Source: Maribacter litoralis
GTDB lineage: Bacteria > Bacteroidota > Bacteroidia > Flavobacteriales > Flavobacteriaceae
DNA length: 64,000 nt
Assembly: GCF_003075045.1 (NCBI RefSeq)
Contig: NZ_QCZD01000001.1
Coordinates: 1,519,710-1,583,709, forward strand
Direction of reading: 5' to 3'
Each line of letters starts with the position of its first letter. Position 1 is the stretch's first letter. Shown piece after piece: positions 7,624-15,694 of this stretch. Under the pieces are notes generated by a model. It saw nothing but the letters and a program-made list of their open reading frames with translations. It ran no database searches and was not told the origin of the DNA. Made by a program: the position numbers and the translations under genes.

Positions 7624-9141
7624 ATGAACAAAAAAGTAATCTTAATGATATTAGACGGTTGGGGCAAATCTCCAAATCCTGAAGTATCTGCAGTAGATAA
7701 AGCCAATACGCCTTTTATAGATAGTTTATATACCAAATACGCAAACTCCAATTTGCTAACCGACGGAATGAACGTAGGTTTGCCTGAAGGTCAAATGGGT
7801 AATAGCGAAGTTGGTCATATGAATTTGGGTGCCGGTAGAATTGTTTATCAAGATTTAGCTAAAATAAACAAGGCGGTCAACGAGAACACTTTAAGTTCTG
7901 AACCAGTACTAAAAAGTGCTTTTGATTACGCAAAGGAAAACAACAAAGATGTTCATTTTTTAGGCTTATTAAGTGATGGTGGTGTACATAGTCATACCAA
8001 CCATATTAAAGGGTTAATTGCTGCCGGTAAAGAATCTGGCGTCGACAATATGTATTTACATGCTTTTACCGATGGTAGAGATGTTGATCCAAAATCTGGA
8101 AAAGGATTTTTAGAAGATATCGTTCAATACGGCGCAGATAAAAACACAAAATTAGCCACTGTTATTGGTAGATACTACGCAATGGACCGCGACAAAAGGT
8201 GGGAACGTGTTAAAGAAGCTTATGATGTTATCGTAAATGCAGAAGGTGAAAAATCTACAGATATCGGTAAAACAATTCAGAAAAGTTACGATGCCGATGT
8301 TACCGATGAATTTATTAAACCAATTGTAATGACCAATACAGATGGGACACCAGTTGCATCTGTAAAAGAAGGCGATGTAGTTATTTTCTTCAATTTTAGA
8401 ACAGATAGAGGAAGAGAACTAACTCAAGTATTAAGTCAGGTAGATATGCATGAACAAAACATGCACAAACTTGCACTGTACTATGTTACTTTGACCAATT
8501 ACGACGAATCATACAATAACGTACACGTTGTATATAACAAAGATAATATCGTTGACACGCTAGGTGAAGTTTTATCCAATGCCGGTAAAAAACAAATTAG
8601 AATAGCGGAAACCGAGAAGTACCCTCATGTTACTTTCTTTTTCAATGGAGGTAGAGAGGTTCCTTTTGAAGGTGAATCTCGAATTCTATGTCCTTCACCA
8701 AAAGTGGCAACTTATGACTTGCAACCAGAAATGAGCGCTTTTGAAATTAGGGATAAAATTATACCAGAAATCAATAAAGGAGATGTTGACTTTATCTGTT
8801 TGAACTTCGCAAATCCTGATATGGTTGGTCATACCGGTGTTATGGAAGCAGCAATTAAGGCTTGTGAAACAGTTGACGAATGTGCAAAAGACGTTATTAC
8901 TGCAGCTATCGAAAAAGATTTTTCTGTAATCGTAATCGCTGACCACGGAAATTGTGAAACCATGCTTAACGAAGATGGTTCTCCAAACACGGCACATACG
9001 ACCAATCCTGTACCATTAATATTGGTCGATAAAGAAATTAATCATATTAATGATGGTGTATTAGGTGATATTGCACCAACTATTTTAAAACTAATGGGTG
9101 TGGAAAAGTCTAAATATATGACCCAAAATTCATTGGTATAA
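7624..9141 (+). CDS. gpmI: 2,3-bisphosphoglycerate-independent phosphoglycerate mutase
   Basis: 505 residues, normal for the family. This Mn2+-dependent cytoplasmic enzyme of the alkaline phosphatase superfamily interconverts 3- and 2-phosphoglycerate in glycolysis and gluconeogenesis. Visible features: metal ligand D11 in MILDGWG, the phosphorylated serine S61 in GNSEVGH, the DGRD-type loop (HAFTDGRDV near 145), RxxRxxExT-like GRYYAMDRDKRWERV, and the C-terminal metal motifs ANPDMVGHTG and IADHGNCE. It is first in a run with map and a methyltransferase gene (gaps 20 and 9 bases), so likely one operon. Confidence 0.97.
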   Translation: MNKKVILMILDGWGKSPNPEVSAVDKANTPFIDSLYTKYANSNLLTDGMNVGLPEGQMGNSEVGHMNLGAGRIVYQDLAKINKAVNENTLSSEPVLKSAFDYAKENNKDVHFLGLLSDGGVHSHTNHIKGLIAAGKESGVDNMYLHAFTDGRDVDPKSGKGFLEDIVQYGADKNTKLATVIGRYYAMDRDKRWERVKEAYDVIVNAEGEKSTDIGKTIQKSYDADVTDEFIKPIVMTNTDGTPVASVKEGDVVIFFNFRTDRGRELTQVLSQVDMHEQNMHKLALYYVTLTNYDESYNNVHVVYNKDNIVDTLGEVLSNAGKKQIRIAETEKYPHVTFFFNGGREVPFEGESRILCPSPKVATYDLQPEMSAFEIRDKIIPEINKGDVDFICLNFANPDMVGHTGVMEAAIKACETVDECAKDVITAAIEKDFSVIVIADHGNCETMLNEDGSPNTAHTTNPVPLILVDKEINHINDGVLGDIAPTILKLMGVEKSKYMTQNSLV

Positions 9142-9161
9142 ACCATTAGTATACAATTAGA

Positions 9162-9980
9162 ATGATAAAATTAAAAACAGCTGAGGAAATTGAATTAATG
9201 CGTGAAAGCGCATTAATTGTTTCTAAAACATTGGGAATGATCGCTGCAGAAGTCAAACCGGGAGTAACAACTCTTCAGCTTGATGCCATGGCCGAAACTT
9301 TCATTCGTGACCACGGTGCGGTACCTGGTTTTTTAGGATTATATGATTTTCCAAATTCATTATGTATGAGCCCCAATGCTCAGGTAGTACATGGCATTCC
9401 AAATGACACACCATTGCAAGAGGGAGATATTATCTCCATTGATTGTGGTGCTCTAAAAAATGATTTCTATGGTGATCACGCTTATACTTTTGAAGTAGGA
9501 GAAGTGAGTCCTGAAGTTAAAAAGCTATTAGAGGTTACCAAGCAATCGTTATACATCGGTATTCGTGAATTTAGGGTCGGCAACCGTGTAGGCGACGTTG
9601 GCTATGCCATTCAAAAATTTACAGAAGAGCATGGTTACGGTGTTGTTCGAGAATTGGTAGGGCATGGACTAGGCAGAAAAATGCATGAAGGTCCTGAAAT
9701 GCCTAACTACGGTCGTCGCGGAAGAGGCAAAAAGTTTGTTGAAGGGATGACAGTTGCGATTGAACCCATGACCAATATGGGCACTAAGAGCATCAAGCAA
9801 CTAAAGGACGGATGGACAATACTTACTGCAGATGGTAAGCCTAGTGCTCACTTTGAACACGATGTGGCCATTGTGAATGGTAAACCAGAGCTATTATCAA
9901 CTTTTAAATACATTTACGAAGCACTGGGCATAGAAAGTGATGAAGAAGATGAATTTACCTCTTCTACCGTGAAAAGCTAA
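9162..9980 (+). CDS. map: Type I methionine aminopeptidase
   Basis: 272 residues. It removes the initiator methionine from nascent proteins whose second residue is small. The five metal ligands are present: D94 (ISIDCG), D105 (YGDHAY), H168 (ELVGHGLG), E201 (AIEPMTN) and E232 (FEHDVAI); the substrate histidine is H78 (VVHGIP). There is no N-terminal zinc-binding extension, so it is the short bacterial form. A ~15-residue acidic tail (ESDEEDEFTSSTVKS) extends beyond the fold. Likely co-transcribed with gpmI upstream and the methyltransferase gene nine bases downstream. Confidence 0.97.
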   Translation: MIKLKTAEEIELMRESALIVSKTLGMIAAEVKPGVTTLQLDAMAETFIRDHGAVPGFLGLYDFPNSLCMSPNAQVVHGIPNDTPLQEGDIISIDCGALKNDFYGDHAYTFEVGEVSPEVKKLLEVTKQSLYIGIREFRVGNRVGDVGYAIQKFTEEHGYGVVRELVGHGLGRKMHEGPEMPNYGRRGRGKKFVEGMTVAIEPMTNMGTKSIKQLKDGWTILTADGKPSAHFEHDVAIVNGKPELLSTFKYIYEALGIESDEEDEFTSSTVKS

Positions 9981-9989
9981 GAAATACTG

Positions 9990-10754
9990 ATGAAGAAAAT
10001 TTTTAAATTTTTTCTTAACCTTGTTCCTAGACCAGTATTAATTTCCCTTAGTTATTTGGTAAAACCCTTTTTTAAGGCGTATTACCGTGGCAACACTTAT
10101 GAAGATCCTATTGATGGCAATACCTTTAGAAGTTTTCTTCCGTACGGATATGAAAACCCAAGAGAAAATGTACTTTCGCCTTCTACCCTATCATTAGAAA
10201 GGCACCGTTTATTATGGATGTTCTTAAAAGAGGAAACAGATTTTTTTACGGCTCATTTACACGTATTACATTTTGCACCAGAACAGGCGTTTTATAAAAG
10301 GTTTAAAAAGTTAAAAAACCTCAATTATGTTACTACGGACTTAAATTCTCCGTTAGCAGACGTGAAGGCAGATATCTGTAACTTACCTTTTGAAGATAAT
10401 ACCTTCGATGTTATTCTGTGTAATCACGTATTAGAACATATACCAGATGATACCAAGGCCATGTCTGAATTATATAGAATTCTAAAACCAGGTGGGTGGG
10501 GCATTTTTCAGATTCCGCAAGACTTGAATAGAGAAATTACCTATGAAGACAACACCATAACAGATAAAGTAGAACGGGCTAAAATTTTTGGACAGTATGA
10601 CCATGTACGTATTTACGGCAGGGATTATTTCGATAAACTAAGAGAAATAGGTTTCACCGTTAACGAAATAGATTTTACCAAGCTTTTGAGCCAAGAAGAA
10701 ATCGATAGGTACCGCTTAGCACAAGGGGAAATAATTCCTTTCGTAAAGAAATAA
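9990..10754 (+). CDS. Class I SAM-dependent methyltransferase, substrate unknown
   Basis: 254 residues. The Methyltransf_11-type core lies at about residues 85-195: LHFAPEQAF (motif I position, without the usual glycine triplet), an acidic residue after VTTDLN, and FDVILCNHVLEHIPDD (motif IV region) with LKPGGWGIFQIP. The basic, aromatic N-terminus (FFLNLVPRPVLISL) is hydrophobic and may contact membrane. The motif-I layout (HFAPE) is typical of a group of small-molecule or sugar methyltransferases. Last gene of the gpmI-map run; it abuts the convergent apbE gene with no spacer. Confidence 0.85.
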   Translation: MKKIFKFFLNLVPRPVLISLSYLVKPFFKAYYRGNTYEDPIDGNTFRSFLPYGYENPRENVLSPSTLSLERHRLLWMFLKEETDFFTAHLHVLHFAPEQAFYKRFKKLKNLNYVTTDLNSPLADVKADICNLPFEDNTFDVILCNHVLEHIPDDTKAMSELYRILKPGGWGIFQIPQDLNREITYEDNTITDKVERAKIFGQYDHVRIYGRDYFDKLREIGFTVNEIDFTKLLSQEEIDRYRLAQGEIIPFVKK

Positions 10755-11762
10755 TTACTCTACAACTACAGCTTTAAACCCTGCTGTCAAGAATTCTTGT
10801 GTATCGCCATTTTCATCGATATAAACGATATAGGCTTCTAATCTGTCATTTTCATTGATTACCTTAAACGCATCATCTAAATCCATTGCCATAAAAGCCG
10901 TGGCATAACCATCTGCAGTTGCACAATTATCTGCCAATATGGTTACCCCAAGGGTATTCGACAATTGTGTATAACCCGTTTTGGGATTAACCGTATGTAC
11001 ATATTTTTTCCCACTTGCTTCATCTACCCTATATTTACGGTAATTACCAGATGAAGCCAGAGCCCTATTATTTAAGTTTATTAAAATTCTAGTGGACCTG
11101 TTTATTTTCATTTCAGGATCATCTATACCTACTACCCAAGATTTTTCCTTAATAACATTTCTTCCCTTAGCTACAAGCTCACCACCAACTTCTATTAAAT
11201 AATTTTGAACTCCCTTAGCATCTAACATTGCAGCTAATCGGTCTATTGCATAACCCTTGGCAATTGAATTAAAGTCTAAATAAATATTTGCATTAGACTT
11301 GACCACTTGATCATTTTGATTCAGCGATACCTTGTTAAGACCTACATAGTTTAAAAGACTATCCACTTTTAGACTATCCATTGTTATTTGTCTTTCCGGA
11401 CCAAAGCCCCAAGCGTTAACCAAAGTACCTACAGTAGGGTCAAAAAAACCATTTGTCTCTTGATGTATCAATTTTGAAAGTTGCAGCACCTCTTTAAACA
11501 TAGCATCCACTACTACAGTACTATCACCACTATTTACCCTAGAAATATCAGATTCTGGTATATAAGTGGATAAAGATTGGTTGATGACAGTAAATACCGA
11601 ATCAATCTCCTCCTGCATATCCATTTCTTCTGCGGTGATGGAAATTATACTATAAGAAGTACCTAAAGCTCCACCTACATTTTGATTTCGAACCGCATCC
11701 TTATTTGTACAAGATTGAATCAACCCTGCAAAAACCATCAATATTAAAATACATTTTCTCAT
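10755..11762 (-). CDS. apbE: FAD:protein FMN transferase (flavinylates NqrB and NqrC)
   Basis: 335 residues, an exported lipoprotein: the signal ends at LIQSC with Cys18 for lipidation. The ApbE core shows GALGTSYSI, the acidic/AMP-binding region FDPTVGTLVNAWGFGP, FNSIAKGYAIDRLA, LASSGNYRKY and the Mg2+-binding TADGYATAF. This family attaches FMN through a phosphodiester to threonines of NqrB and NqrC, and the gene lies just downstream of the nqr operon, so the role is well supported. Its start overlaps the preceding small gene by four bases (ATGA type), implying translational coupling. Its stop directly abuts the stop of the convergent methyltransferase gene. Confidence 0.95.
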   Translation of the reverse strand: MRKCILILMVFAGLIQSCTNKDAVRNQNVGGALGTSYSIISITAEEMDMQEEIDSVFTVINQSLSTYIPESDISRVNSGDSTVVVDAMFKEVLQLSKLIHQETNGFFDPTVGTLVNAWGFGPERQITMDSLKVDSLLNYVGLNKVSLNQNDQVVKSNANIYLDFNSIAKGYAIDRLAAMLDAKGVQNYLIEVGGELVAKGRNVIKEKSWVVGIDDPEMKINRSTRILINLNNRALASSGNYRKYRVDEASGKKYVHTVNPKTGYTQLSNTLGVTILADNCATADGYATAFMAMDLDDAFKVINENDRLEAYIVYIDENGDTQEFLTAGFKAVVVE

Positions 11763-12121
11763 ATCTCTACCAAACCATCATAATCCACAATATACTCCTC
11801 ATTTAAATACACTGGTAAATTATGATCAGTAGCATTTACCAATCCTACACCGGCATAGAAAGTTGTTGCCTCAAATTTAAGAGCATGTTCTTTCATCTTC
11901 TTTAGGTCTGACATAAAAAACTCAAGATCTTTTGGATCACCAGGATACTCTATTGCCTTAACTACTACAAAACGCATATGCTTATCCTTGGTGCAAACAA
12001 ACTGCGGATTTTTTCGCAACTCACTATTTACCGCCAAAAATTCAAACCCTGCCTCTTCTAACTGTTTGCCAACAATATTCATTGCTAAATTATGAAGCTC
12101 TTGTTCTGTTAATACGTGCAT
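11759..12121 (-). CDS. Conserved 120-residue cytoplasmic protein linked to Na+-NQR genes
   Basis: No signal peptide or membrane segment. Sequence features are an N-terminal helix (TEQELHNLAMNIVGKQLEEA), a mixed alpha/beta body with FVCTKDKHMRFVVVKAIEYP and AGVGLVNATD, and an acidic end. Two cysteines at most, no cofactor motif. I recall homologues in flavobacterial genomes being labelled as an NQR subunit only because of position; it has none of the ferredoxin or FAD domains of NqrF. It sits beyond the nqrF terminator and overlaps apbE by four bases, so its tightest link is to the flavin transferase. Assistance in maturation or assembly of NQR is a guess from context. Confidence 0.8.
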   Translation of the reverse strand: MHVLTEQELHNLAMNIVGKQLEEAGFEFLAVNSELRKNPQFVCTKDKHMRFVVVKAIEYPGDPKDLEFFMSDLKKMKEHALKFEATTFYAGVGLVNATDHNLPVYLNEEYIVDYDGLVEI

Positions 12122-12136
12122 ATGTAAATAAAATTA

Positions 12137-12168
12137 TAAAAAAAAACCGATACATTACATATCGGTTA
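12137..12168 (-). terminator. Intrinsic terminator after nqrF (minus strand)
   Basis: On the minus strand, AACCGATA-(7)-TATCGGTT is followed by a run of at least eight T (plus-strand A run at 12137-12146). It separates the six nqr genes from the 120-residue protein/apbE pair, implying read-through or an additional promoter for the latter. Confidence 0.82.
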
Positions 12169-12195
12169 AATTATTTAAAATCAACAACTTACAGC

Positions 12196-13503
12196 TTATC
12201 CGCCAAAGTCATCGAAACGTATATGTTCATCTGGGATACCGAAATCTTCACCCATCTTCTGAACAGCTTTGTTCATTAATGGAGGTCCACAGAAATAAAG
12301 TTCTATATCTTCTGGAGACTCATGAAGGCTTAAGTAGTTATCAATTACACAATTGTGTATGAACCCTACGAAACCATCGCCAGGTGCATCTATATTTTCT
12401 TTTACTTTCCAGTTATCTTCTTCTAATGGCTCAGATAATGCCAAATAGAATTTAAAATTAGGAAACTCTTCTTCTAATTTATAGAAGTGATCTAAATAGA
12501 AAAGCTCTCTTTTTGAACGACCACCGTACCAGTAAGTCACCTTTCTATCGGTCTTCAACGTTTTGAATAAGTGATATAAATGAGAACGCATTGGCGCCAT
12601 ACCTGCACCACCACCTACGTATAACATTTCAGAATCTGATTCGTTGATAAAGAATTCACCGTAAGGACCAGAAATTGTACACTCATCACCAGGCTTAAGG
12701 TTAAATATATAAGATGATGCAACACCAGGGTTTACATCCATCCAACCGTTCTTTGAACGATCCCATGGCGGAGTAGCGATACGTACGTTCAACATAATCT
12801 CTCTACCTTCTGCAGGGAAAGAAGCCATTGAATACGCTCTTTCAACCGTTTCAGGATTTTTCATCACTAAAGGCCAAAGGTTGAATTTATCCCATTCAGC
12901 TTGAAATTTATCCGGAGTTTCATGCTCTTCTGGGTGTGCCGTAATGTCTATATCGGCATACTTAACCTCACACTCAGGAATTTCAATTTGAATATAGCCT
13001 CCTGCCTTGTAGCCCATATCTTCTGGAATCTCAACTACAAACTCTTTAATAAAAGAAGCAACATTATAATTACGCACTACTTTAGCAGGCCATTTCTTAA
13101 TACCGAATACTTCTTCTGGTATCGTAATTTCCATGTCTTGCTTTACCTTAACCTGACAAGCCAAACGAGCACCATGGTTCAATTCTTTTTTAGAAAAATG
13201 AGGTGTTTCGGTAGGTAATGCTTCACCTCCACCAGAAAGCACATGACACTCACATTGAATACATGTTCCACCTCCACCACAGGCAGATGGTAAAAATACT
13301 TTTTGGTTACCTAATGTAGATAACAAAGATCCACCTGAATCAACTTCAATTTTCTTTTCTCCGTTAATGGTAATGGTTACAGGACCAGATGGAGAAAGTT
13401 TTTGTTTGGTAAACAGAAGCAATGCTACTAACACCATCAATAGTATTAGAAATGCGACAACAGTTATCAGTATTGTTCCGCCAGTACTTGCAGCTAAAAT
13501 CAT
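12196..13503 (-). CDS. nqrF: Na+-translocating NADH:quinone reductase subunit F
   Basis: 435 residues. Electron-entry subunit: it takes electrons from NADH onto FAD and then a 2Fe-2S cluster. One N-terminal membrane helix (about residues 10-31), a plant-type ferredoxin domain with cluster cysteines C75, C81, C84 and C116 (CGGGGTCIQC then LACQ), a FAD domain with RAYS at 222-225, and an NADH domain with GGGAGMAPMRSH and FCGPPLM. Typical bacterial NqrF is ~408 residues; the additional length lies in an insert around 180-215. It is the last gene of nqrABCDEF, two bases after nqrE and just before a terminator. Confidence 0.97.
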   Translation of the reverse strand: MILAASTGGTILITVVAFLILLMVLVALLLFTKQKLSPSGPVTITINGEKKIEVDSGGSLLSTLGNQKVFLPSACGGGGTCIQCECHVLSGGGEALPTETPHFSKKELNHGARLACQVKVKQDMEITIPEEVFGIKKWPAKVVRNYNVASFIKEFVVEIPEDMGYKAGGYIQIEIPECEVKYADIDITAHPEEHETPDKFQAEWDKFNLWPLVMKNPETVERAYSMASFPAEGREIMLNVRIATPPWDRSKNGWMDVNPGVASSYIFNLKPGDECTISGPYGEFFINESDSEMLYVGGGAGMAPMRSHLYHLFKTLKTDRKVTYWYGGRSKRELFYLDHFYKLEEEFPNFKFYLALSEPLEEDNWKVKENIDAPGDGFVGFIHNCVIDNYLSLHESPEDIELYFCGPPLMNKAVQKMGEDFGIPDEHIRFDDFGG

Positions 13504-13505
13504 AT

Positions 13506-14270
13506 TTATTTGTTTACGTCGTTATAAGAAATCACCTTTTCGTCAATTTCTTCGTTCTTATCTACTACTACTTCTTCCTCTACAGGAGTTACCATTTCTG
13601 GTTTGCTTATTTGGTTCACTTGCTCTGAAGTTTCTTCAGCTTCATCACCTCCACCGGTCAACATTCCTCCAAAACTTTGAAAACCAATACCCATTAAACC
13701 AGTAATAATAAAGGTAATACCCAAACCTCTTAAAGGAGCAGGAACATTACTGTATCTAATTTTCTCACGAATGGCCGCAATAGCCAAAATTGCCAAGAAC
13801 CAGCCAATACCAGAACTTACACCGTAATTAAATGCTAAACCAAAAGTTTCGATTTCTCTTGCTTGCATGAATAACGACCCCCCAAGAATTGCACAGTTTA
13901 CTGCAATCAAAGGCAAGAATATACCCAGTGAGTTATATAAAGAAGGTGAAAATTTCTCAACCACTATCTCTACCAACTGTACCATTGTGGCAATAGTTGC
14001 AATAAATAAAATAAAAGATAAAAAGCTAAGGTTATAATCGGCATACTCAGGACCTAACCAAACCAAGGCACCATCTTGTAGCAAATACTTATCTAACAAC
14101 CAGTTCATTGGCACGGTTACCGCTAATACGAATATTACGGCAGCACCTAAACCAACCGCAGTAGCCACTTTTTTGGATACCGCCAAATAAGAACACATCC
14201 CCAAGAACACGGCAAATACCATGTTATCGATAAAGATGGACTTAAAAAATAATTCTACATGTTCTAACAT
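13506..14270 (-). CDS. nqrE: Na+-translocating NADH:quinone reductase subunit E
   Basis: 254 residues. Six-helix membrane subunit of the NqrDE pair that holds an intramembrane iron-sulfur centre; the conserved cysteines C26 (LGMCSYLAVS) and C126 (AVNCAILGG) are present. The core ends near residue 207, the usual total length of about 200. Residues 208-254 are an additional charged tail (GGGDEAEETSEQ then a Glu/Val-rich stretch) not found in the Vibrio protein. Twenty bases separate it from nqrD upstream and two bases from nqrF downstream. Confidence 0.97.
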   Translation of the reverse strand: MLEHVELFFKSIFIDNMVFAVFLGMCSYLAVSKKVATAVGLGAAVIFVLAVTVPMNWLLDKYLLQDGALVWLGPEYADYNLSFLSFILFIATIATMVQLVEIVVEKFSPSLYNSLGIFLPLIAVNCAILGGSLFMQAREIETFGLAFNYGVSSGIGWFLAILAIAAIREKIRYSNVPAPLRGLGITFIITGLMGIGFQSFGGMLTGGGDEAEETSEQVNQISKPEMVTPVEEEVVVDKNEEIDEKVISYNDVNK

Positions 14271-14290
14271 AATTTCTACTTAAATGTCGT

Positions 14291-14938
14291 TTAATTTTCT
14301 TCTACAAGCGCAGGGTTTCTTGAGCGTTGTACCCAAATTATTATACCAACTACGATTAATGCCGCTGGCGGAATAATCATAAAACCATTATTCTCATAAC
14401 CTGTAGCATATAAACCAGTTTTTGCTATTGGATCTCCTAAAACCGGAATACCGAACAACGTACCAGAACCTAATAATTCTCTAAAAAACCCAACGATTAT
14501 TAAGATTACACCGTAACCTAATGAGTTTCCTATTCCGTCCAAGAATGAACGCCATGGTCCGTTTGCCAAAGCAAAAGCTTCGAAACGACCCATAATTATA
14601 CAGTTTGTAATAATTAAACCAACGAATACCGCTAATGTTTTACTCAATTCATAAGCAAAGGCCTTTAGCACTTGATCCACTATAATTACCAATGTAGCAA
14701 CCACAATTAGCTGTACAATAATTCTAATTTTTGATGGAATAATATTCCTCATTAACGAGATAACCACATTACCTGCACCCAGTACGAACATTACAGAAAT
14801 TGCCATCACCAATGATGCCTTTAATTCTGCCGTAATTGCCAATGCTGAACAGATGCCTAGTACTTGTATCGTAATAGGGTTGTTATCCGCTAAGGGATCC
14901 GTAATAAGATTTGTATCTTTCTTTGATAGTAGTGCCAT
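14291..14938 (-). CDS. nqrD: Na+-translocating NADH:quinone reductase subunit D
   Basis: 215 residues, the usual length. Integral membrane subunit homologous to NqrE and to RnfE, with about six helices. The conserved half-motifs around the iron-binding cysteines are visible: VLGICSALAITAELKAS near residue 30 and LIITNCIIMGRFEAFA near 110. It forms the central NqrDE pair between NqrB and NqrC/F in the cytoplasmic membrane. Its stop is 20 bases before nqrE and its start is one base after the nqrC stop. Confidence 0.97.
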   Translation of the reverse strand: MALLSKKDTNLITDPLADNNPITIQVLGICSALAITAELKASLVMAISVMFVLGAGNVVISLMRNIIPSKIRIIVQLIVVATLVIIVDQVLKAFAYELSKTLAVFVGLIITNCIIMGRFEAFALANGPWRSFLDGIGNSLGYGVILIIVGFFRELLGSGTLFGIPVLGDPIAKTGLYATGYENNGFMIIPPAALIVVGIIIWVQRSRNPALVEEN

Positions 14939-14939
14939 A

Positions 14940-15692
14940 TTACTTTGCTCTAATTGTTTCTAAATAAGGTTTATATAATTTGACAGTTTCGCTGATCATA
15001 GCTGAAACACCGTTACCGGTAATTGTAGCACCTGCCAAGGCATCTACTTCATTGTCATCTTTTGTTTTGTTCAATGGGTCATTATTACCCTTCGCTACCG
15101 ATATACCAGCATATTGAGTACCATTTAAAATAGTCTCCCCTTTAAAATCGTCCATGAAATAACGCATTTTAATGTTGGCACCTAAGCCAGGAGTTTCTCC
15201 TTTATGGTCAAAATATACACCTTGAACAGTCATGGTATCATCTAAGGCGATGAAACCCCAAATAGCATCCCAAAGTCCTTTACCGTACATAGGAATGATG
15301 TAAAATTTCTCACCATCTTTCTCACCAATGAACACAGGTAATTTATAATCTTCACCTTTTTTAATGTTAGCCAATTGCTTTTTCAAATCAATTAAATACG
15401 CTTCATCATCTTCAGTGATCTTGTCACCTTGTATAACCAACTGCTCTTTAATATAATTTGCAAACTCATCTTCAACTACATCTGTCGGCACGAAGTTTAC
15501 GCTACCGGCATCATCACCATTTTCATTAACCCCCATTGCATAAAGAATGTTCTGCTGTTTTTCAAAACGCTCATTCTCTTTAATGTTAGGACGTAATGCA
15601 GAAGCCAAAAATGCTAGTATTGAACCAACTACCACAACCATAACAGCAGCAAAAACTACTGTATAAACGTTACTATCTGTTTTATTAGCCAT
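14940..15692 (-). CDS. nqrC: Na+-translocating NADH:quinone reductase subunit C (covalent FMN)
   Basis: 250 residues. One N-terminal membrane helix (about 10-33) and a periplasmic FMN-binding domain. The flavinylation motif is D217-ALAGAT, with T223 the expected phosphoester-linked FMN threonine (GATIT at 221-225). Other family features: YGKGLWDAIWGFIAL and HKGETPGLGA around residues 136-172. Covalent FMN must be added by ApbE, whose gene lies downstream in the same locus. Gaps to nqrB and nqrD are two and one bases. Confidence 0.97.
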   Translation of the reverse strand: MANKTDSNVYTVVFAAVMVVVVGSILAFLASALRPNIKENERFEKQQNILYAMGVNENGDDAGSVNFVPTDVVEDEFANYIKEQLVIQGDKITEDDEAYLIDLKKQLANIKKGEDYKLPVFIGEKDGEKFYIIPMYGKGLWDAIWGFIALDDTMTVQGVYFDHKGETPGLGANIKMRYFMDDFKGETILNGTQYAGISVAKGNNDPLNKTKDDNEVDALAGATITGNGVSAMISETVKLYKPYLETIRAK

Positions 15693-15694
15693 AA

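Noticed and set aside
12901..13705. Plus-strand frames opposite nqrF and nqrE
   Set aside because: They lie wholly antisense to well-conserved genes and show no domain.
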